Below are positions 42,145 to 49,659 of a DNA stretch of 64,000 bases, piece by piece. Every line of letters begins with the position of its first letter. Position 1 is the first letter of the stretch. The notes under the pieces were generated by a model, which made no database searches, was not told where the DNA came from, and saw only the letters and a list, made by a program, of their open reading frames with translations. The stretch comes from Paenibacillus sp. FSL H3-0469 (GTDB lineage: Bacteria; Bacillota; Bacilli; Paenibacillales; Paenibacillaceae): contig NZ_CP150302.1 in assembly GCF_038051945.1 (NCBI RefSeq), forward strand, positions 930,001 to 994,000, read 5' to 3'. The position numbers and the translations under genes were made by a program.

Positions 42145-43374
42145 TTGCTGGATTTCAACCAAAAGCTGGAGAATTACGCACTGCTCGCTGTAAAGATCGG
42201 CGTTAATATTCAACCCGGCCAGACCCTTGTCGTAAACGCGGATATCGTATCGGCTGAGCTGGTCCGCCTGATTGTACGCCAGGCCTATGAAGCAGGTGCG
42301 AAGCTCGTCAAGGTTAATTATTCCGATGAATTCGTCACCCGTACCCGTTATGATCTCGCGCCGTCCGAGAGCTTCCTTGAGCCGCCGAAGTGGCAGGCTG
42401 ATGAGCTGGAGGATCTGGCACGGGGCGGAGCAGCGTTCCTGACAATCATCTCAGCGAATCCGGACTTGCTAAGCGGTGTAGATGCAAGCCGCATTGCGGA
42501 CCATCAGAAGACCGCCGGTCAAGCTATGGCTCCTTACCGTGAGATGCTGATGGCTAATCAGGTCAGCTGGACCGGCCTCGCCTTCCCATCCGCTTCCTGG
42601 GCTGCGAAGGTATTCCCTGACGCCGCGCCTGAGCAGCAGATTGACCTGCTCTGGGACGCCATCTTCAAGGCTGTGCGTGCAGACCAGGAGAATCCGGTGC
42701 AGGCCTGGAGTGTCCATCTGGCCGGCCTGAAGCAGCGCTGTGAACTGCTGAACGCCAAGAAATACCGCAAGCTGCACTACACGGCTCCGGGCACTGATCT
42801 GACAATCGAATTGCCTGAAGGCCATATCTGGTGTCAGGCCGGTGCGGTGAACAGCCGCGGCATGTCCTTCCTGGCGAACATTCCGACCGAGGAAGTGTTC
42901 ACCGCTCCGTTGAAGAGTGGTGCGAACGGCACGGTCCGCAGCACGAAACCGCTCAGCTATGGCGGCAACATCATCGACCGCTTCAGCCTGACTCTTGAGA
43001 ATGGTAAAGTTACAGACTTCACCGCTGAAGTGGGCCAGGAAGCCTTGGCTTCACTACTGGCTATGGATGAAGGTGCCGCCTACTTCGGTGAAGTGGCGCT
43101 TGTGCCTTTCCACTCCCCCATCTCGGAAAGCGGCATTCTCTACTACACCACCTTGTATGACGAGAATGCTTCCTGCCATCTGGCACTCGGCGCTTCCTAT
43201 GCCTTTACCTTGCAGGACGGCATTACCATGACTAAGGAACAGCTAGTGGACAAGGGCATGAACCAAAGCCTCACCCATGTCGACTTCATGATGGGCTCCC
43301 CGGAGATGAACATCGACGGAATTGCCGATGACGGCTCCACCGATCCGATCTTCCGTAATGGAGACTGGGCGTAA
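42145..43374 (+). CDS. M29 family aminopeptidase, tandem paralogue
   Basis: A 409-residue paralogue of the preceding protein, identical over long stretches such as NGTVRSTKPLSYGGN and conserved at all metal ligands (ANIPTEEVFTAP, SPISESGILYYTTLYDENAS, LTHVDFMMGS). I prefer the TTG at 42145, nine bases behind GGAG, because the N-terminus then aligns with the paralogue; the ATG at 42130 has no ribosome binding site. The two enzymes likely have overlapping peptide specificities. Terminator at 43396-43437 closes the unit. Confidence 0.9.
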   Translation: MLDFNQKLENYALLAVKIGVNIQPGQTLVVNADIVSAELVRLIVRQAYEAGAKLVKVNYSDEFVTRTRYDLAPSESFLEPPKWQADELEDLARGGAAFLTIISANPDLLSGVDASRIADHQKTAGQAMAPYREMLMANQVSWTGLAFPSASWAAKVFPDAAPEQQIDLLWDAIFKAVRADQENPVQAWSVHLAGLKQRCELLNAKKYRKLHYTAPGTDLTIELPEGHIWCQAGAVNSRGMSFLANIPTEEVFTAPLKSGANGTVRSTKPLSYGGNIIDRFSLTLENGKVTDFTAEVGQEALASLLAMDEGAAYFGEVALVPFHSPISESGILYYTTLYDENASCHLALGASYAFTLQDGITMTKEQLVDKGMNQSLTHVDFMMGSPEMNIDGIADDGSTDPIFRNGDWA

Positions 43375-43395
43375 GCTTAATTAGTGTACTATAAA

Positions 43396-43437
43396 AGAGT
43401 CCCCGCTATTTCCTCTTGAGGAATATGGCGGGGTCTT
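43396..43437 (+). terminator. terminator of the aminopeptidase pair
   Basis: AGTCCCCGC and GCGGGGTCT arms with further pairing of TATTTCCTC and GAGGAATA inside; a TTTGTGTTTT tail follows. Confidence 0.75.
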
Positions 43438-43525
43438 TGTGTTTTCTAGCGGGACTTTTCCCCTGTGAGTTCTATGCGGTGAGAGTGCTATGAGATTTAA
43501 TAAGTGAGTGGCTGATTGCACTTTC

Positions 43526-43694
43526 TGCAATAGAATTCACGGAAACTACGGTTAAAACACCTTCTGCTGTATTTTGTACAACAGATTTCCGGATTTCAGC
43601 TCCAACCCCCCGTTTTCTCAAAATTCTAGTGTATAAAGTGCAATAGATTCATTTTTTCGGCGAAATTAGCACTCATCTAATGTATAAAGTGCAA
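43526..43694. repeat. dispersed TGCAATAGA / TGTATAAAGTGCAA repeats
   Basis: Related motifs start at 43526 (TGCAATAGAATTC), 43575 (TGTACAACAGATTTC), 43639 (TGCAATAGATTC) and 43690 (TGCAACCGG); the 14-mer TGTATAAAGTGCAA is exact at 43630-43643 and 43681-43694, 51 bases apart. No gene is seen in 43375-43888. The last 150 bases, before the small gene, are AT-rich. Confidence 0.5.
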
Positions 43695-43888
43695 CCGGAG
43701 GTGAAGTTAAGTGGGTCAATGCAACCAAACAGCCCAAATGTGAACATTTAGTCAAAGAATTTTCACAATATTGTTGAATTTAGTTCACAAATATGTCACA
43801 ATACAATTATAGATAGTGTTTACAGTGCCAAATGAGGAATGTTTTAGTCCTCGAGTAATCTCATGAATAATCTAAGGAGGGAATTCTG

Positions 43889-44065
43889 ATGAAAGAATCT
43901 TTCAATCATGACAACACGGATTCTACGGAAACAGAACGTCTGGAAGTCCAGGCTCCCAAAGACTTAAGTATCGTTGCCTCCGACGCCATCAAATACACCG
44001 CCTACATCATGCTGCTGTTCGGATTCCTGTACTTCCTGGTTGCCTACCTTGGCCCTATGCTGTAA
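43889..44065 (+). CDS. small membrane protein, 58 residues
   Basis: Starts MKESFNHDNTDSTETERL, a hydrophilic acidic half, then KDLSIVASDAIKYTAY and one membrane helix IMLLFGFLYFLVAYLGPML. AAGGAGGG lies seven bases before the ATG, one of the best ribosome binding sites in the window, so expression is likely. An AT-rich leader with possible -10 elements (TACAAT near 43802) precedes it. I recognise no family; such short helix-ended proteins of spore formers are mostly uncharacterised. Confidence 0.6.
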   Translation: MKESFNHDNTDSTETERLEVQAPKDLSIVASDAIKYTAYIMLLFGFLYFLVAYLGPML

Positions 44066-44108
44066 TGCTGCTTCACAATACACAAGAGATGCAGGACAAT
44101 CATATATT

Positions 44109-44122
44109 CGTAAGCGCTTACG
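44109..44122. promoter_or_regulatory. perfect palindrome CGTAAGCGCTTACG, cre-like
   Basis: A 14-bp exact palindrome whose inner 12 bases fit the cre core. It lies between the ends of two convergent genes, not at a promoter, so a regulatory role is uncertain. Confidence 0.35.
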
Positions 44123-44239
44123 GCCGGTCTGCTCCTGCGGGAATGAGATTAGCCGTTTTTATTTGTTCCCCATGTCAAAATACCAAAAACGGCAGCCCTC
44201 TTCCTGCTGAGGACTACCGTTCTTAATTTATTTCCAGGT

Positions 44240-44932
44240 TTATTTCCAGCCCAGCGCCTTGTTGATCCAGGCCACCGCCTCCGGTGCCCATGCCGCTTCC
44301 ATACGTGAACGCAGCCAGGCTATCGCCTCTTCTCTCGATCCCTCAAAGGGCGGAATGCCAGCTTCCTGCATCCAATGCCCCGTGGTTTCATAAGAGGTGC
44401 TGTTCCAGCCATTCGGCTCTCCGTCCGCATTCACCCGCTGCTTCACACCGGAGATTACAATATCCAGAGACCCTTGCAGCTCCGTTACCGCATTGTCAAA
44501 AGCCGTCTTCTTCTCCTTGGCTTTCATGTCGGCCATAGAACGAAGTTGCCGGGTCTCTATCCCCTCGTTCGCCCGGATAATCTCCAATAGGGTCAGCGCT
44601 TCCCTGGTAGCCAGACCGCTCTCATACCGATCTACCAGAGACTGGTGAGGCCCGGCCGCAGCCAGATACGCCGGAAGCCACTCGCGGGATACGAGTATGG
44701 CTTTTTTCTTGATGAACTTCCCGTAGCCGGCTAAGCCTTCTCCAGGGAATCTGACCCGCCAGCCCCAGGGGTCCAGTTCGGTATCGGTATGCCAATTCTC
44801 CGCAAGCGTCAGCCCGTTCACGGACGGATGCTCCGGGATCAGGGAGGCCAGCGGTACAATCCCCAGCCTGGCGACTACCTCAGCCATCTCTTCAAAGGTG
44901 GTTACACCTTCATGCTTCTCAGTTCTTCCCAC
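44240..44932 (-). CDS. AlkZ-related protein
   Basis: A 230-residue soluble protein. The N-terminal half with LTLAENWHTDTELDPWGW, GKFIKKKAILVSREWLPAY and the middle EIIRANEGIETRQLRSMAD with a winged-helix look resemble proteins annotated as AlkZ-related, distant from the AlkZ/YcaQ DNA glycosylases that unhook crosslinks. I do not see the glycosylase catalytic motif QxD/QxQ clearly. It starts at GTG (44932), nine bases after GGAGG. It stands alone. The call is from memory of the family, moderate confidence. Confidence 0.5.
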   Translation of the reverse strand: MGRTEKHEGVTTFEEMAEVVARLGIVPLASLIPEHPSVNGLTLAENWHTDTELDPWGWRVRFPGEGLAGYGKFIKKKAILVSREWLPAYLAAAGPHQSLVDRYESGLATREALTLLEIIRANEGIETRQLRSMADMKAKEKKTAFDNAVTELQGSLDIVISGVKQRVNADGEPNGWNSTSYETTGHWMQEAGIPPFEGSREEAIAWLRSRMEAAWAPEAVAWINKALGWK

Positions 44933-45000
44933 GTAATTCCGCCTCCTGCATCAATCTGGCTTGTACACCTAGTTAAGCTTATCACTATAAGCGGGCAAAT

Positions 45001-45291
45001 TCACTTCAAAGTAATTTGTTTTAAAAATATACCATTCTCATCACAGCCAATCTGAAAATGTTCATCCTGTAAAATCCAGTCATCTGTTTTTTCAACAAAG
45101 AAATGAAAACCTCCGATAGATTGAACCAATGCCGGATCGATCGGTGTAGCACTTGCATTTATGCCAATCGCAAAAGCATCTGAGCCGCCACCTGCATATT
45201 TTGCATAAATCCTTACATATTGAGCCTCTTCCAGACCCCATTCATCCTTAAAAGAATCAATAGCTTGTTCCGTTACTTCAAATGATATCAT
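45001..45291 (-). CDS. HesB/IscA-like protein without the Fe-S cysteines
   Basis: A 96-residue protein with the HesB/YadR fold pattern: MISFEVTEQAIDSFKDEW, YVRIYAKYAGGGSDAFAIGI, and the ending DENGIFLKQITLK. The three conserved cysteines of A-type Fe-S carriers are missing; only one cysteine remains (QIGCDENG), like the YneR-type branch. AAGGAG is nine bases upstream of the ATG. It is the last gene of the MFS-HxlR-IscA-HesB operon, 23 bases after a true A-type carrier gene. The AT-rich composition sets this end of the operon apart. Confidence 0.75.
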   Translation of the reverse strand: MISFEVTEQAIDSFKDEWGLEEAQYVRIYAKYAGGGSDAFAIGINASATPIDPALVQSIGGFHFFVEKTDDWILQDEHFQIGCDENGIFLKQITLK

Positions 45292-45314
45292 CCCTGTGCT
45301 CTCCTTCCCGCAGG

Positions 45315-45674
45315 TTAATCACATTTTTTAACTTCCCCCCGATAGTTAGCCATCCGAAAACTGGCCCCGCATCCGCAGGAGGCTTTTGCATTAGGGTTAT
45401 TCATGGTGAATCCGCCTATCATTCCGCTTTGTTCATAGTCAATTTCAAGACCGTCAATATATGGAATACTCTTCGTGTGAACTAATATACGGAATTTATC
45501 TTTATTGAACACCACATCCTCCTCTGTTTGCTGCTCATCCAAAACAAGGGTATAAGATAATCCGCTGCATCCCCCTTCTTCAACACCTACTCTAAGAAAA
45601 GAGTGCCTTGTATCAGCGGTTAATAGGATTTCGGCGATTTTCTCTGCAGCGATCTCACTGACCTCAATGTTCAT
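45315..45674 (-). CDS. A-type iron-sulfur carrier (SufA/ErpA-like)
   Basis: A 119-residue A-type carrier with the three cluster cysteines: one in GGCSGLSY and two in SCGCGASF near the C-terminus. Such proteins accept a [2Fe-2S] or [4Fe-4S] cluster and pass it to apo-enzymes in the cytosol. The ATG at 45674 follows AGGAGG at seven bases, while the ATG at 45680 abuts it. Its place inside an efflux-pump operon, far from the suf genes, is unusual. It may supply the cluster of the SufR-like regulator divergently encoded. Confidence 0.85.
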   Translation of the reverse strand: MNIEVSEIAAEKIAEILLTADTRHSFLRVGVEEGGCSGLSYTLVLDEQQTEEDVVFNKDKFRILVHTKSIPYIDGLEIDYEQSGMIGGFTMNNPNAKASCGCGASFRMANYRGEVKKCD

Positions 45675-45700
45675 GTTCATTCCTCCTATACAAGCTTAAT

Positions 45701-46000
45701 TTAGTTTTGGGTCCCCCAGTCCATTAGACAAGGTATGAACATAGCGAGAGCTGCTCCTTTTGGTGTAAGTTCATACATGGCTCGTGCAGGACGCTGCGGA
45801 CTGGTTCTCTTGACCAGATTATGATGTTGAAGCTCCTTTAAACGCTGGGAAAGGATTCTTTGCGTAATGGAAGGAATACTCCGGGTCATTTCGCTAAACT
45901 TCTTCGGACCGTAAGAAAGAGTGAATAAGATATGGATCGTCCATTTAGACCCGATGATGTCATAGGCTATAAGAAGTTTCTCCGTATCCTCAGTGGACAA
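45701..46000 (-). CDS. HxlR family winged-helix regulator
   Basis: A 99-residue MarR-like HxlR regulator: GSKWTIHILFTLSYGPKKFSEM, ITQRILSQRLKELQ (recognition helix) and YELTPKGAALAMF. The redox cysteine seen at the N-terminus of many HxlR proteins is replaced (DIIGSKWT). It starts with TTG (46000), eight bases after GAGGGTG, and overlaps the MFS gene by 11 bases, so it is translationally coupled. It is likely a second regulator of the pump. Confidence 0.83.
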   Translation of the reverse strand: MSTEDTEKLLIAYDIIGSKWTIHILFTLSYGPKKFSEMTRSIPSITQRILSQRLKELQHHNLVKRTSPQRPARAMYELTPKGAALAMFIPCLMDWGTQN

Positions 46001-47396
46001 TGATATTTACACCCTCTTTCTTAGGAGCAGCTTTCCTGATGGATTGCGGTGAGATCCGGGTACTGGCAGTCAGACTTATGACGATCAACAAGAGATGGAA
46101 GCCCATGGCTACAATTAAGCCGGATTGCAGTGACATTCCAGCAGCCTGACATACGACAAGGATCGAACCCCCAATCCCGATCACTACACCGGGTGTAAAA
46201 GAATCCGCAAATTGCAGATTTGCCGAGGTTTGGCCCGCACCGCCTTCCCCGGCTTGGGAAAAGGCTACAACACCGCTAACCGGATGCGCCAATCCAATAC
46301 CGACCCCGGCGATAATCTGACCCATAACTGCAACGGGAACAGAAACAACCGGTATCCAAAAGACGATGGCAATCCCTACGGCAAGCAGAAATACCCCCAG
46401 AATGATTCTCATATGACGTCCCCGGCCCTGATCTGCCGCATCCCAACGCCCTTGCAGATACGAAATGATACACCAGCTTAATGCTGCACTCGCTACGATT
46501 AAACCCGCCTGAGAAGGGGTAATTCCTTTCACATCAATTAGAGCCAATACCAGGAAATTCTGTGTACTGGCATAGGCAGCGAAGAACAATCCGCGTGTTG
46601 CCAGAATCGCTGGCATCCCTCTCCGCAGCGTAAGCGTTCCCTTCGGCAGCAATTGACGGAGCGGTAATATCATAACTACGAGGCCAATCAGGGCGAAGAC
46701 AAATCCCATCATACCCGGAAGCATACTTAGACCAACCAGGAAAAGACCAGTCCCCATCGTTAAGAGTAACGCCATCCAAGTAGATGAAGAGCCGCTTGCC
46801 CCTCCCGTCTGCTGCACTTTCAATTTCCTGAAAGCCGGTAAACTAAGCACTGCTGAAACAACCAGCACAGGTAAGATCCCCCAGAAAACAAACCGCCAGG
46901 ACCACTGATCTGCTATAAGACCTGCCACATATGGACCGAGCATGGACGGAAGAACATAGGCTGTTCCAAAGGCTCCAAGTATTTTGGCACGTAATTCATC
47001 CGGGTAACTTAAGGAAATAGCTGTATACACACAAGTCATCATTGCTCCGGCACCCAAACCTTGCAGGGCCCGTGATCCTATCATGATATACATATCTCCT
47101 GCTGTTGCCGCAGCGACCAGTCCTGCGATAAACAATAGAAGTGCATAAGTGAATGGTGCAGCAGGGCCTCTTTTATCTATGATCCGACCGACGACCAGCG
47201 TTCCGATAATCTGCGCAAGCAGATACGTACTGAATATCCACCCGAACAGGCTAAGACCGTTCAAGTCTCCAGCAATCGAGGGAGCAATGGTGGTTACGGA
47301 CAGACCTTCGAATCCCACGGCCATCACTGACAAGATAATTCCTATGGATAATGCAAAGTAACGCGGACTGAAAATACTTTGATGATTAGACGGCAT
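45990..47396 (-). CDS. MFS drug efflux transporter (EmrB/QacA-like, 14-TM type)
   Basis: A 468-residue carrier with 12-14 membrane helices. Motif A of the DHA2 group is GRIIDKRGPAAPF; motif C is AFGTAYVLPSMLGPYVAG, the signature of drug-proton antiporters. It is expected to export hydrophobic drugs or a metabolite. A GGAGG-like ribosome binding site is nine bases from the ATG. It is the first gene of the operon and is divergent from the SufR-like gene, with two matching operators and a promoter TTTACT-N18-TATACA at 47425-47454. Confidence 0.87.
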   Translation of the reverse strand: MPSNHQSIFSPRYFALSIGIILSVMAVGFEGLSVTTIAPSIAGDLNGLSLFGWIFSTYLLAQIIGTLVVGRIIDKRGPAAPFTYALLLFIAGLVAAATAGDMYIMIGSRALQGLGAGAMMTCVYTAISLSYPDELRAKILGAFGTAYVLPSMLGPYVAGLIADQWSWRFVFWGILPVLVVSAVLSLPAFRKLKVQQTGGASGSSSTWMALLLTMGTGLFLVGLSMLPGMMGFVFALIGLVVMILPLRQLLPKGTLTLRRGMPAILATRGLFFAAYASTQNFLVLALIDVKGITPSQAGLIVASAALSWCIISYLQGRWDAADQGRGRHMRIILGVFLLAVGIAIVFWIPVVSVPVAVMGQIIAGVGIGLAHPVSGVVAFSQAGEGGAGQTSANLQFADSFTPGVVIGIGGSILVVCQAAGMSLQSGLIVAMGFHLLLIVISLTASTRISPQSIRKAAPKKEGVNIIVH

Positions 47397-47424
47397 GAAT
47401 GGTGACCTCCAAGAAAGTTTGGTA

Positions 47425-47454
47425 TGTATACATCGTATCCGGATACTTAGTAAA
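47425..47454 (-). promoter_or_regulatory. promoter of the MFS-HxlR operon
   Basis: On the minus strand TTTACT (47454-47449) and TATACA (47430-47425) with an 18-base spacer. The -35 touches the first operator. A palindrome GTATCCGGATAC lies inside the spacer. Confidence 0.5.
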
Positions 47455-47472
47455 CATTTTTGTTTATAATGT
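47453..47472. promoter_or_regulatory. operator 1 of the SufR-like regulator
   Basis: AACATTTTTGTTTATAATGT, nearly identical to the element at 47502-47521, overlapping the -35 of the MFS promoter. The ends ACATT and AATGT are symmetric. Confidence 0.6.
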
Positions 47473-47490
47473 CTAAGCTACAGTCTGCCT

Positions 47491-47519
47491 TTGACTTTGT
47501 CAACATTTTTGTTTAAAAT
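47491..47519 (+). promoter_or_regulatory. promoter of the SufR-like gene
   Basis: TTGACT at 47491-47496 and TAAAAT at 47514-47519 with an exact 17-base spacer, close to SigA consensus. The second operator covers the -10. Confidence 0.7.
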
Positions 47520-47521
47520 GT
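47502..47521. promoter_or_regulatory. operator 2 of the SufR-like regulator
   Basis: AACATTTTTGTTTAAAATGT, an imperfect palindrome (ACATT/AATGT) that differs from operator 1 at one base and starts 49 bases from it, close to five helical turns. It overlaps the regulator's own -10 box, so autorepression is likely. Confidence 0.65.
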
Positions 47522-47564
47522 AGGGAGTGATGTAGCTTCAATAGCTGCAAAAAGGAGGCGCACC

Positions 47565-48224
47565 ATGAGCCCGAATCAAATTAAAAAGGATGTCTCCACC
47601 AGTACCCGAAGGGCGATCATTAACTTGTTAAAAGAGCGTGGGGGCTTGGATGTTATGACCCTCTCCTCTCATTTCTCACTGTCTGGAATGGCTATTCGCC
47701 AACATTTGAATGCGCTGAAGGAAGAAGGATTGGTTACGAATGTGGAAGAAGCACGTCCCATGGGCCGGCCCACCAAGCTATGGATATTAACACCCGCGGC
47801 TAATCGTTTTTTTCCAACCGGATATTCGGATTTATCCATCAGTCTCATTCAGTCGATGAAAGAAGCTTTCGGTAACGAAGGGTTGGACAAGCTGCTGGAT
47901 GTTCGAAATAAAAAGATGCAGGCACAATATCTCCAGCATCTTGGCACAGCATCGGATGTTAGAGAGAAATTAGAGAAACTGGCCGAGATTCGAACGAATG
48001 AAGGTTACATGGCAGAGGTGAAGGAGCAGGAGGATGGCAGTCTCTTATTCATCGAGAAACATTGCCCGATCTGTGAAGCGGCGGCTGTGTGTACCGGGTT
48101 ATGCAAGAATGAATTGCATTTATTTAAAACCGTTCTAGGCGAGGACGTTCATATTGAACGGGGGGAGTACATTTTAAAAGGAGGAAGAAACTGCATTTAC
48201 ACCGTTAGAACCAATCAGCCGTGA
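47565..48224 (+). CDS. SufR-like Fe-S transcriptional regulator
   Basis: A 219-residue regulator. The N-terminal DeoR/ArsR-type winged helix contains LDVMTLSSHFSLSGMAIRQH and LKEEGLVTNVEEARPMGRPT (wing). The C-terminal part has a cysteine cluster C167, C170, C176, C180 (HCPICEAAAVCTGLC), the place where SufR holds a [4Fe-4S] cluster. It is divergent from the MFS operon that also carries an A-type Fe-S carrier, and two near-identical operators cover the two promoters. Loss of the cluster under oxidants should derepress the pump; this is inferred. Confidence 0.78.
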   Translation: MSPNQIKKDVSTSTRRAIINLLKERGGLDVMTLSSHFSLSGMAIRQHLNALKEEGLVTNVEEARPMGRPTKLWILTPAANRFFPTGYSDLSISLIQSMKEAFGNEGLDKLLDVRNKKMQAQYLQHLGTASDVREKLEKLAEIRTNEGYMAEVKEQEDGSLLFIEKHCPICEAAAVCTGLCKNELHLFKTVLGEDVHIERGEYILKGGRNCIYTVRTNQP

Positions 48225-48264
48225 CAACAAAGAGCAACCTCACTCGGAGATTGCTCTTTGTTGT
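48224..48264. terminator. bidirectional terminator
   Basis: ACAACAAAGAGCAA at 48224-48237 and its exact complement at 48251-48264, loop CCTCACTCGGAGA. It serves the SufR-like gene and the TetR gene, whose stop codon it overlaps; the plus side ends TTATTT. Confidence 0.85.
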
Positions 48265-48848
48265 TATTTCAGGCTTGCTTCGTCCGATCCCATACAGCGG
48301 ATTCCCGCAATATAGGTATTAATCAGCCGGGTGAGCGTGACATTCAGGTCCAGCGGCATTCCAAATCCGCCCTGATGCTCCAGGGTAGACAATCCATGCA
48401 GGATACTCCGTAATCCACGGACAGCATGCAGATTGCCTTCCTCATCCAAACCGAACGCGGATATCAATTGGATGATGAGCGACAGAATCTTTGCACTCGC
48501 CGCCTCCAGAGCAGTATCCCCCTGTTCGGGTGCTTGGAGCGTCGTCTGGTACAGCCCCGGGTGTGCTCTGGTGAATCCGAGGTAAGCCTGACTCATGGCA
48601 TGTACCGCTGCTTCTCCGCTGAGCCCCTCCGTTGCCTCCGATATAATCTCATACAGCTGCTCCAGGCCATATACGGCCATCAGTGTACGCAGCCCCGCCA
48701 GCCCGTTGATGTGATTATAGAGTGACGGGGAACGGACCCCCAGCTTCGCGGCTAATGCAGCCAGCGTCACTTCTTCGATCCCATGTTCATCCGCCAACTC
48801 TGCTGCTGCCAACACCAGCGTCTGTGTATCCAGACCTGCTCTAGCCAT
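48264..48848 (-). CDS. TetR family regulator (TetR_C_33/WHG type)
   Basis: A 194-residue TetR repressor. HTH: EHGIEEVTLAALAAKLGV followed by RSPSLYNHINGLAGL. The ligand domain has AYLGFTRAHPGLYQTTLQAP, a mark of the TetR_C_33 group. It is the second gene of the unit, overlapping the end of the MBL hydrolase gene by eight bases. The 48-bp palindrome upstream of the pair contains two copies of a TetR-type operator, so it most probably represses its own operon. The inducer is unknown. Confidence 0.87.
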   Translation of the reverse strand: MARAGLDTQTLVLAAAELADEHGIEEVTLAALAAKLGVRSPSLYNHINGLAGLRTLMAVYGLEQLYEIISEATEGLSGEAAVHAMSQAYLGFTRAHPGLYQTTLQAPEQGDTALEAASAKILSLIIQLISAFGLDEEGNLHAVRGLRSILHGLSTLEHQGGFGMPLDLNVTLTRLINTYIAGIRCMGSDEASLK

Positions 48849-49569
48849 GTACCCTCTCTCCTCTCTTAGCTGCCCCTTCAGCCTCAGCAGCCGCCCGCTT
48901 CATCGCTTCTACCGGATCTCTGAGCAGATCCCCGTGTCCTACCGCCAGTAAGGTCGGGTTAAGCTCAATCAGCTTATACGCGCTGGCCAGCGCCTGCTCC
49001 AGACTCCAGGTGGCCATAGCCGGAAAAGGAAACCAAGGCACCTTCTTGCCGGACACCGCCGTGGCCCGGAAGGTCTGGAAGGCGTCCCCGGCAATCAGCG
49101 CTCCACTGCGCCGGTCCTGAAAAGACATCGAACCCGGCGTATGTCCGGGAGTACTGAACGCCATCAGCGAGCCGATGCTATCGCCGTCATGCAGCAGAAT
49201 GTCGGGCCGGGTTACTATTTTGGCGGGTACACTCCCCTTAATAGGAGTCTGTAGCTCACCTGCTCTTAACGAGCGGTCACCAGCCAACAATGCAGCATCC
49301 CGCTCCGAGATATAGACCTTAGCCTCCGGCACCTGCTTCTTCAAGGCATCAAGTGCCCCGACATGATCCATATGACCATGAGTTAGCACGATCCGGGTTA
49401 GCGGCTTCTGAAGCTTCGCAGACTGTAGCAGAATCCCCTTCATACTATAGGACATGCCCGCATCAATAAGTGTAAGCTCCTCTTCTTCTTCGATCAAATA
49501 ACAATTCACTGGAAAAATACTCGGCAGCCACGTTAACTGAAACAAATTGCCTTCTTGTGTTACTCTCAT
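48841..49569 (-). CDS. metallo-beta-lactamase fold hydrolase
   Basis: A 242-residue MBL-fold enzyme with the metal motif THGHMDH, the later histidine in FSTPGHTPGS, aspartate in LIAGDAF and histidine in VGHGD. It belongs to the Rv/glyoxalase-II-like or lactonase-like group that hydrolyses thioesters or lactones; the substrate is not clear. It starts at 49569 with an imperfect AGGGGGAG-type site seven bases ahead. It is first in a two-gene operon with a TetR regulator and lies next to the 48-bp palindromic operator. The adjacent 51-bp hairpin array is on the far side of the operator. Confidence 0.82.
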   Translation of the reverse strand: MRVTQEGNLFQLTWLPSIFPVNCYLIEEEEELTLIDAGMSYSMKGILLQSAKLQKPLTRIVLTHGHMDHVGALDALKKQVPEAKVYISERDAALLAGDRSLRAGELQTPIKGSVPAKIVTRPDILLHDGDSIGSLMAFSTPGHTPGSMSFQDRRSGALIAGDAFQTFRATAVSGKKVPWFPFPAMATWSLEQALASAYKLIELNPTLLAVGHGDLLRDPVEAMKRAAAEAEGAAKRGERVHG

Positions 49570-49582
49570 TGGTTCTCCCCCT

Positions 49583-49630
49583 CAAAACTAATCTTATTAG
49601 TTTAAATATAAACTAATAAGATTAGTTTTG
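49583..49630. promoter_or_regulatory. 48-bp perfect palindrome, double TetR operator
   Basis: A 22-bp inverted repeat with a four-base centre (49583-49604 and 49609-49630, no mismatch). Each arm holds a smaller palindrome, ACTAATCTTATTAGT and ACTAATAAGATTAGT, so two TetR sites lie side by side. It is 13 bases upstream of the MBL gene start, where it would block RNA polymerase. Confidence 0.82.
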
Positions 49631-49659
49631 CAAGAGGTATTTACTCTTACAAAATTGAA

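Noticed and set aside
44109..44122. Functional CcpA site
   Set aside because: Symmetric and cre-like, but placed between the ends of convergent genes rather than at a promoter.
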